Part shown: piece by piece, positions 59,502 through 64,000 of the stretch
How the letters are laid out: each line of letters starts with the position of its first letter
How positions within the stretch are numbered: position 1 is the first letter of the stretch
Assembly (NCBI GenBank): GCA_032622095.1
Contig: CP136069.1
Coordinates: 51,074,760-51,138,759, forward strand
Source: Siphonodentalium dalli
Taxonomy: Eukaryota; Mollusca; Scaphopoda; Gadilida; Siphonodentaliidae
Length of the DNA stretch: 64,000 bases
Direction: 5' to 3'
Made by a program: the position numbers and the translations under genes
The notes under the pieces: model-generated
Told to the model about the DNA's origin: nothing
What the model saw: the letters and a program-made list of their open reading frames with translations, nothing else
The model's database searches: none

Positions 59502-59991
59502 AGGTACGGTTGACCTTGGCGGTGGGTATGTTGTGAAAATATTTCCACCCATCAAAAGCCGCCACAAACAGAAAGAACATCAAAATGTAGACAGACTTTG
59601 TCCGTATACAAATCAGAAATATCGCATAAACAGTATGTTATTGTCATTTGTTTGACCATTGTTATGTAAACAAAAGCATACAAAGTTACTTTTCTTGTGT
59701 TTGTTTATATTATGATGGTAAACATAAAGAGCGTTCTTTGTTGCTGAATTCCTGATATGGAACTAATAAAGAGCGTTTATATCATTTGTGTGTCATTAGC
59801 CAGTGACACTGTGCTGTCTTCTGTAACACAATAAGGCTCTTGCTTATGTAAAATATAGTCTTTATGATAGCATGCTGTTTACGCGATGGTCATGGTATAT
59901 ATGAACGAAACTGTATGCGTTTTAATGTTTGTCTGTTTACGGTGTTTGGAACAAATATGAATATTTTCGACAACTAAGGCCAACCGTGCCT
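59502..59991. mobile_element. Family F MITE, copy 3 (best copy)
   Basis: TTAA on both sides (59498-59501, 59992-59995). Termini AGGTACGGTTGACCTTGGCG and GGCCAACCGTGCCT. 490 bp with internal inversions (CATAAACAGTATGTTATTGT; ATGTAAACAAAAG against TTTGTTTATATTATG). Confidence 0.82.
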
Positions 59992-60424
59992 TTAAGTGAC
60001 ATCGACATCTTCCCCATCGAACTATGTTTGGTTTAAGCGTAAGAAACTTTTGGAACTTTTTAGGCCTCTTTTTTCAAACTTTGTTACCCATATAGGATAA
60101 CCTTGAGTCCTGGACATGTATTTGATCTTGTGAACGAACATAATTTGACAATTCGCTATACTTTTTATTGTATACACGCTCAACAATAGATTATACAGTA
60201 GAAGAAATCGCTAACAGATAATCGTTATCCATCGCTAGCAGTGATATACGGGCGTCTATGACGTAACTGATTTTCTTGAATAACTATCATCGAATTGTAA
60301 AATGTTAACCATATATAGTAATATTATATAGTATAATTATATTATGAAGTATTATATTTGAATGTGACCCTGTTATATTGGGTATATGCAAAGCACGTGT
60401 AAAATAAAAAGAAACTCTATAGTG

Positions 60425-60555
60425 TTTTTGAGTGGATACCGAAAATGATCTCATTCGTGACCGCGACAAATGTTTCTTTTCCGCTCGTGGCAAGCCACTC
60501 GCGAAAAATAGACATTTGTCTCGGTCACTCAGAGATAATTTTCGTTCCACTAAAA
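60425..60555. repeat. Hairpin with about 62-bp arms
   Basis: GAGTGGATACCGAAAATGAT, GTGACCGCGACAAATGTTTC and CCGCTCGTGGC are answered in inverse by GCCACTCGCG, GACATTTGTCTCGGTCAC and ATAATTTTCGTTCCACT. Confidence 0.75.
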
Positions 60556-61354
60556 AAAACACTGGACATCCTCTGTATATCTGAAATTAGAATTCAACAA
60601 CACACCACGAGGTTGCCCGTACACGGTTGTACGGGTGGAGAAGTGAAGTGCATGAGTACTGACCAGATATAAAAGGTGGCTGCATTTTGTGGTTTTCCAA
60701 ACAAGAATAACATGCAGTTACTCTTGAAGAAGCTCTCTGACAGTATACAACGGAAACAGGGAAGTTTTTATGTTATCAGCGACATGGTAACTGAAAAGTT
60801 GATTTTAAGGAACATAACGGATGTGGTCTATTATATTTTAAGGTTTGTGAAACTATTTTTGGGCAATTCTACGAACACTTGTACCAATAACACTTATAGG
60901 ACGGTTGATACTTGCATCAAATAACCAAATCACTGATTAGACTATTGTCACGATATATCACTTGAAATTATCGCAATATACTCGCTGCACCCTATCTACC
61001 TGGCGTAGAACATAGACCATAGAACATGCCCCTTTCTGTCCAAATAAAGGTGACCTTTAGACTTTAGTATATGTTAAATTTCTTAAAGACATGTGAAACA
61101 CTCCGTTAGGCTGATCAAACAGAAACGGAGAATAATCTTGTTAAAAGTAGTTATTTTTACAAATATTATATCCAACTTGACAACACACACTGTCATCCTT
61201 ATATAATAATTAAATGCAGTGACTCTCGATTGCGAAATCTTGTTCGTTAGTTTATCGCCGATAGATTCGTCCAGAATCCAGAAGAGCGTAATGTTCAGAT
61301 GGTTTTTTTCTATGAAGTGGTGCAGTCAATTTGCTCCAGATTTTCGGCAATGTT
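60556..61354. other. Unassigned sequence with an 82-codon open frame
   Basis: 60676-60924 is open and has moderately coding-like composition, but shows no domain I recognise and no clear acceptor. Left as unassigned. Confidence 0.3.
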
Positions 61355-61496
61355 ATATGCAATCAACGTCGTTTTCGATGCATCTGTCGGCGTATATAAG
61401 TGTCGGATGCTTCGCGAAATTATACAAAGTATGTAGTTCGGCATCCGACACTTCTATACGCCGACAGATGCATAGAAAACGACGTTGATTGCTTAT
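61355..61496. repeat. Hairpin with 56-bp arms
   Basis: GCAATCAACGTCGTTTTCGA, TGCATCTGTCGGCGTATA and AAGTGTCGGATGC are inverted at 61441-61496 with few mismatches; the 30-bp loop is TTCGCGAAATTATACAAAGT-like. Confidence 0.85.
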
Positions 61497-62457
61497 AATT
61501 ACGACTAAAATAGTAAAAATACCCAAGTGATATTTGTGTCTGGACTCAGCTGCTCTTTTAACCGAAATGGGAAATTGGGTCGAGAATAAATTGGGCGACC
61601 GACCGGAAGTTAGATATGAACACACACAATTCGATCGCTGTTTCCGACTTGCCAACTACACAAAAGCAAGAGACCACACCGTAAACTATTAAACTGTACT
61701 TGCTGGTGTAAATTTCACTTATTTAAAACGATTCTAGAACATGTATTGCCATAAAGGCAGTCCGATTCGATAGCGATTCCGAAGCGGTGTTCCCAAACTT
61801 CGCCACCGCGAATTTGTGGTCTCCGGCGACTCGAAAAGTAAACAGTCGCTACAAAGGTGCATTCTATGCTCTCATGACCACTGCCATGTCATATTATTAT
61901 TGGCACGAAGCTGGATAAATGCTAATACTAATGGTGGAATAGTTATGTAATACATTCTTTTATCCCCAAATAAATTAATGTACTATTTTGCTGTTTAATC
62001 GGCGATAATCTTTCGCTGATATTTGGCGTCTTGCGTTACCACTAGAAACGCAAGTGATTTCTTGCGATTTGATTGGTGGACAAATTAAAAATCCGGGTAA
62101 ATTCGCCCCATGGTATTCGACTTGGTTTGCGAACTTTTTAAGGTATCACTACCCCCAGTGATGCGGGAAACGACACTTCCCTCCACTGATATATATTGTC
62201 GCTACCAAGCGTATCTAAGGGCCTTGACCAATCAAATGTACGCATTTTAGTCAAAGCGAAAGTAATTGTAATTATAGTAGCATGTTGCATTCCCACACTT
62301 GGCATATATAGCGCCTGAATACTAAGTTATCGGTTTCACGCATCGAACAAGTCCATAATATGTCTTTAAAATCACAGGAACACACCGCGAAAAAAAACCA
62401 GCATGATGTGCACCCACAACTCTGATCTGGGTGAAAATTAATACATATAGATTTTGT
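61497..62457. other. Unassigned sequence
   Basis: Nothing recognised. Confidence 0.35.
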
Positions 62458-62818
62458 TTGAATACCGAAATATCTCATGAATGTCCGGAAAGAAATAACG
62501 AATTTTCTCGATTTCTATAGTTTAACCTCGATATTGCTACAGCGAAAACTCAAACAGTAAGGACCCGTCTACATGCAATCAATCGCGGTATTGTACACGC
62601 ATATACTGGATAGTCTGATTGAACATACATCTAATGAATTCAGAATGCAGGGGTTATTTTCCTCAAAACGATAACACATTGACATTTTGTCCGGTGCTCT
62701 ATATAGAGAATACCGAAATATCTCATTCTTGTCTGGAAAGAAATATCGAATTTTCAAGAGCCGCGAGTGAAAATTCGATATTTCTTTCAAGACACGAATG
62801 AAAAACTCTAGGTATTCA
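62458..62818. repeat. Foldback repeat with three copies of one arm
   Basis: GAATACCGAAATATCTCAT with GGAAAGAAATA(A/T)CGAATTTTC occurs at 62458-62512 and 62707-62756, and inverted at 62768-62818. The stretch 62640-62705 between them matches 45640-45790 inverted. Confidence 0.75.
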
Positions 62819-64000
62819 TTTTATTATATGCGCCTTATTAATGCTCAAAGTTTCTAAATTAACTATAACTTAATTATATTATTAACTCTACTTATAATTA
62901 AAGAGCGCGCTTCAGTGTTTACAAATAGGTGAGAGAGTCCGGTATATGCACTGGGCGTATTGATTCGCACTCACGTAAACCACCGACAAGCTACAGTGAA
63001 ATAACGAAATGGTATTTCAATGTGGCTTCTAAGAGATACATACGACGATTTACGTCTCGGTAATTTTCAGCCATTTACTATAGGCAAGCATATATTAAAT
63101 ACAGGTCATAATTAAAGATGGTCTATCTCTTTCTATACCAAGTTTTATATAGTTTCCTGGGATTAAAATAATAAATTTCAATCGAAGACGCCTGTCTGTA
63201 AACGCTTCTATAAATTAATATCGATTTTATTTAGAATTTTCTGGTATAATAAATACGATCAATTTTGGATATTTTACGGCTTGCGGAGCCTAGCAAGTGG
63301 GATAACTCTATCTATATCGGAGATCATCTGAATGTCTTATCATGGTATTTTCTAAAAATAGTAACGTAAAAATGTCCCAAATAATTAACGCATTATAAAT
63401 TATCGATATAAAATCAATATTAATTGATCAAAACTTTTCCGGATAGGTATCTTCGACATATATTAATTGTTGTATACCCCGGAAACAATATAACACGTAT
63501 TTAAAGAGATAACCCACCTTTAAAGAGTCATGATTGTATATATGCACTTCCCTAAACTGACTGGATGCATTAATTATAGCAATACAATATTAATGTGAGG
63601 TTTTGTCCAGCAATATCACCAGTGTGCTCTTCGGTGTGGTGGCTTTTCCCGCCATTTCTGTTTTATGGTTCCAGACCAATTTTTACGAAACCTATTTTAA
63701 GTTGTATTTGGATTATAGTGTATAAAATATAACATGTTACAGCGTTACAAGAAAGATGCTATTCTGTTTCGATATTGAATTTGATATGCATTCATTTCAT
63801 ACAGTTTCGATGATTTAGAGGGATTCCAAAAACTATTTTGTTGTTTTTTTCAATAGGAGGCATGGAACCCTGAATGCATCTTTAACAGACATGTAGATAA
63901 TAACATACGTGTAACTGAACCTGGTTATTAATTTTCTGCCTTTAACACGTGTAATGACTATATAGATAAATAAAGAATACACCAGCTGACGGGCTTATAG
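62819..64000. other. Unassigned AT-rich sequence
   Basis: TGAATGCATCTTTAA at 63872-63885 resembles the left terminus of family E, next to a TTAA-like site. Otherwise nothing recognised. Confidence 0.4.

Noticed and set aside
60676-60924. 82-codon frame with coding-like composition
   Set aside because: A stop lies just upstream, no acceptor is clear and no family is recognised. Kept only as an unassigned region.

Overview
The window looks like intergenic and intronic DNA of an animal, most likely a lophotrochozoan such as a mollusc. The reasons are AT-rich sequence, no bacterial-style gene packing, no long open reading frame outside tandem repeats, splice-type GT/AG signals, two tRNA-derived SINEs, and a very dense population of short non-autonomous DNA transposons (MITEs). 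The mollusc assignment is an inference from repeat style, not a proof. No rRNA gene, functional tRNA gene, CRISPR array, reverse transcriptase or recognisable transposase is visible.

Only one coding segment is well supported: a minus-strand first coding exon (31848-32131) with an upstream in-frame stop, a CAG|GTAACC splice donor and a hydrophilic N-terminus carrying two sorting-type dileucine motifs. It lies in the longest repeat-poor stretch (about 31.4-33.3 kb), and its 5' leader or promoter probably lies at 32.2-33.0 kb. Its later exons are not identified with confidence. Three other exon-like segments (25247-25370, 27037-27175, and 54063/55053 inside a transposon) are reported only as findings.

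The rest is mobile and repetitive DNA. For reference I name the families. Those inserted at TTAA: A and B (termini CCCTTT, piggyBac-like) and D, E, F, G and I (termini AGG, Kolobok-like), plus H (terminus TGTTATG). C is a hAT-like family with 8-9 bp target duplications and a hairpin at each end. J is a TA-flanked palindromic family (Tc1/mariner-like). K and M are inverted-repeat elements. T is a head-to-tail element rich in AGGTCA half-sites (13.7-14.45 kb minus, 37.27-39.42 kb plus). One 2,031-bp element (53942-55972) has 72-bp inverted termini starting CAC and a 5-bp target duplication, as in Transib.

Layout: 0-5 kb family E copy, a 296-bp duplication, a hairpin and a family F copy; 6.5-10.1 kb families A and B, a near-perfect hairpin, an E-box minisatellite and a CGTTATAACG array; 10.7-14.5 kb families K, J, SINE, D and T; 16.9-26 kb families C, A, B and I and tandem duplications; 27.3-31.4 kb nested A/H, J, M and A; 31.4-33.3 kb gene 5' end; 33.3-39.4 kb family C and the T array; 41-43.4 kb D, a satellite and G; 44.5-50.3 kb C, SINE, E, J and a large hairpin; 51.2-60 kb B, C, F, the Transib-like element, A/D/E, C and F; 60.4-62.8 kb three hairpins. 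The elements do not form a gene system. Their shared theme is foldback DNA and TTAA target choice.
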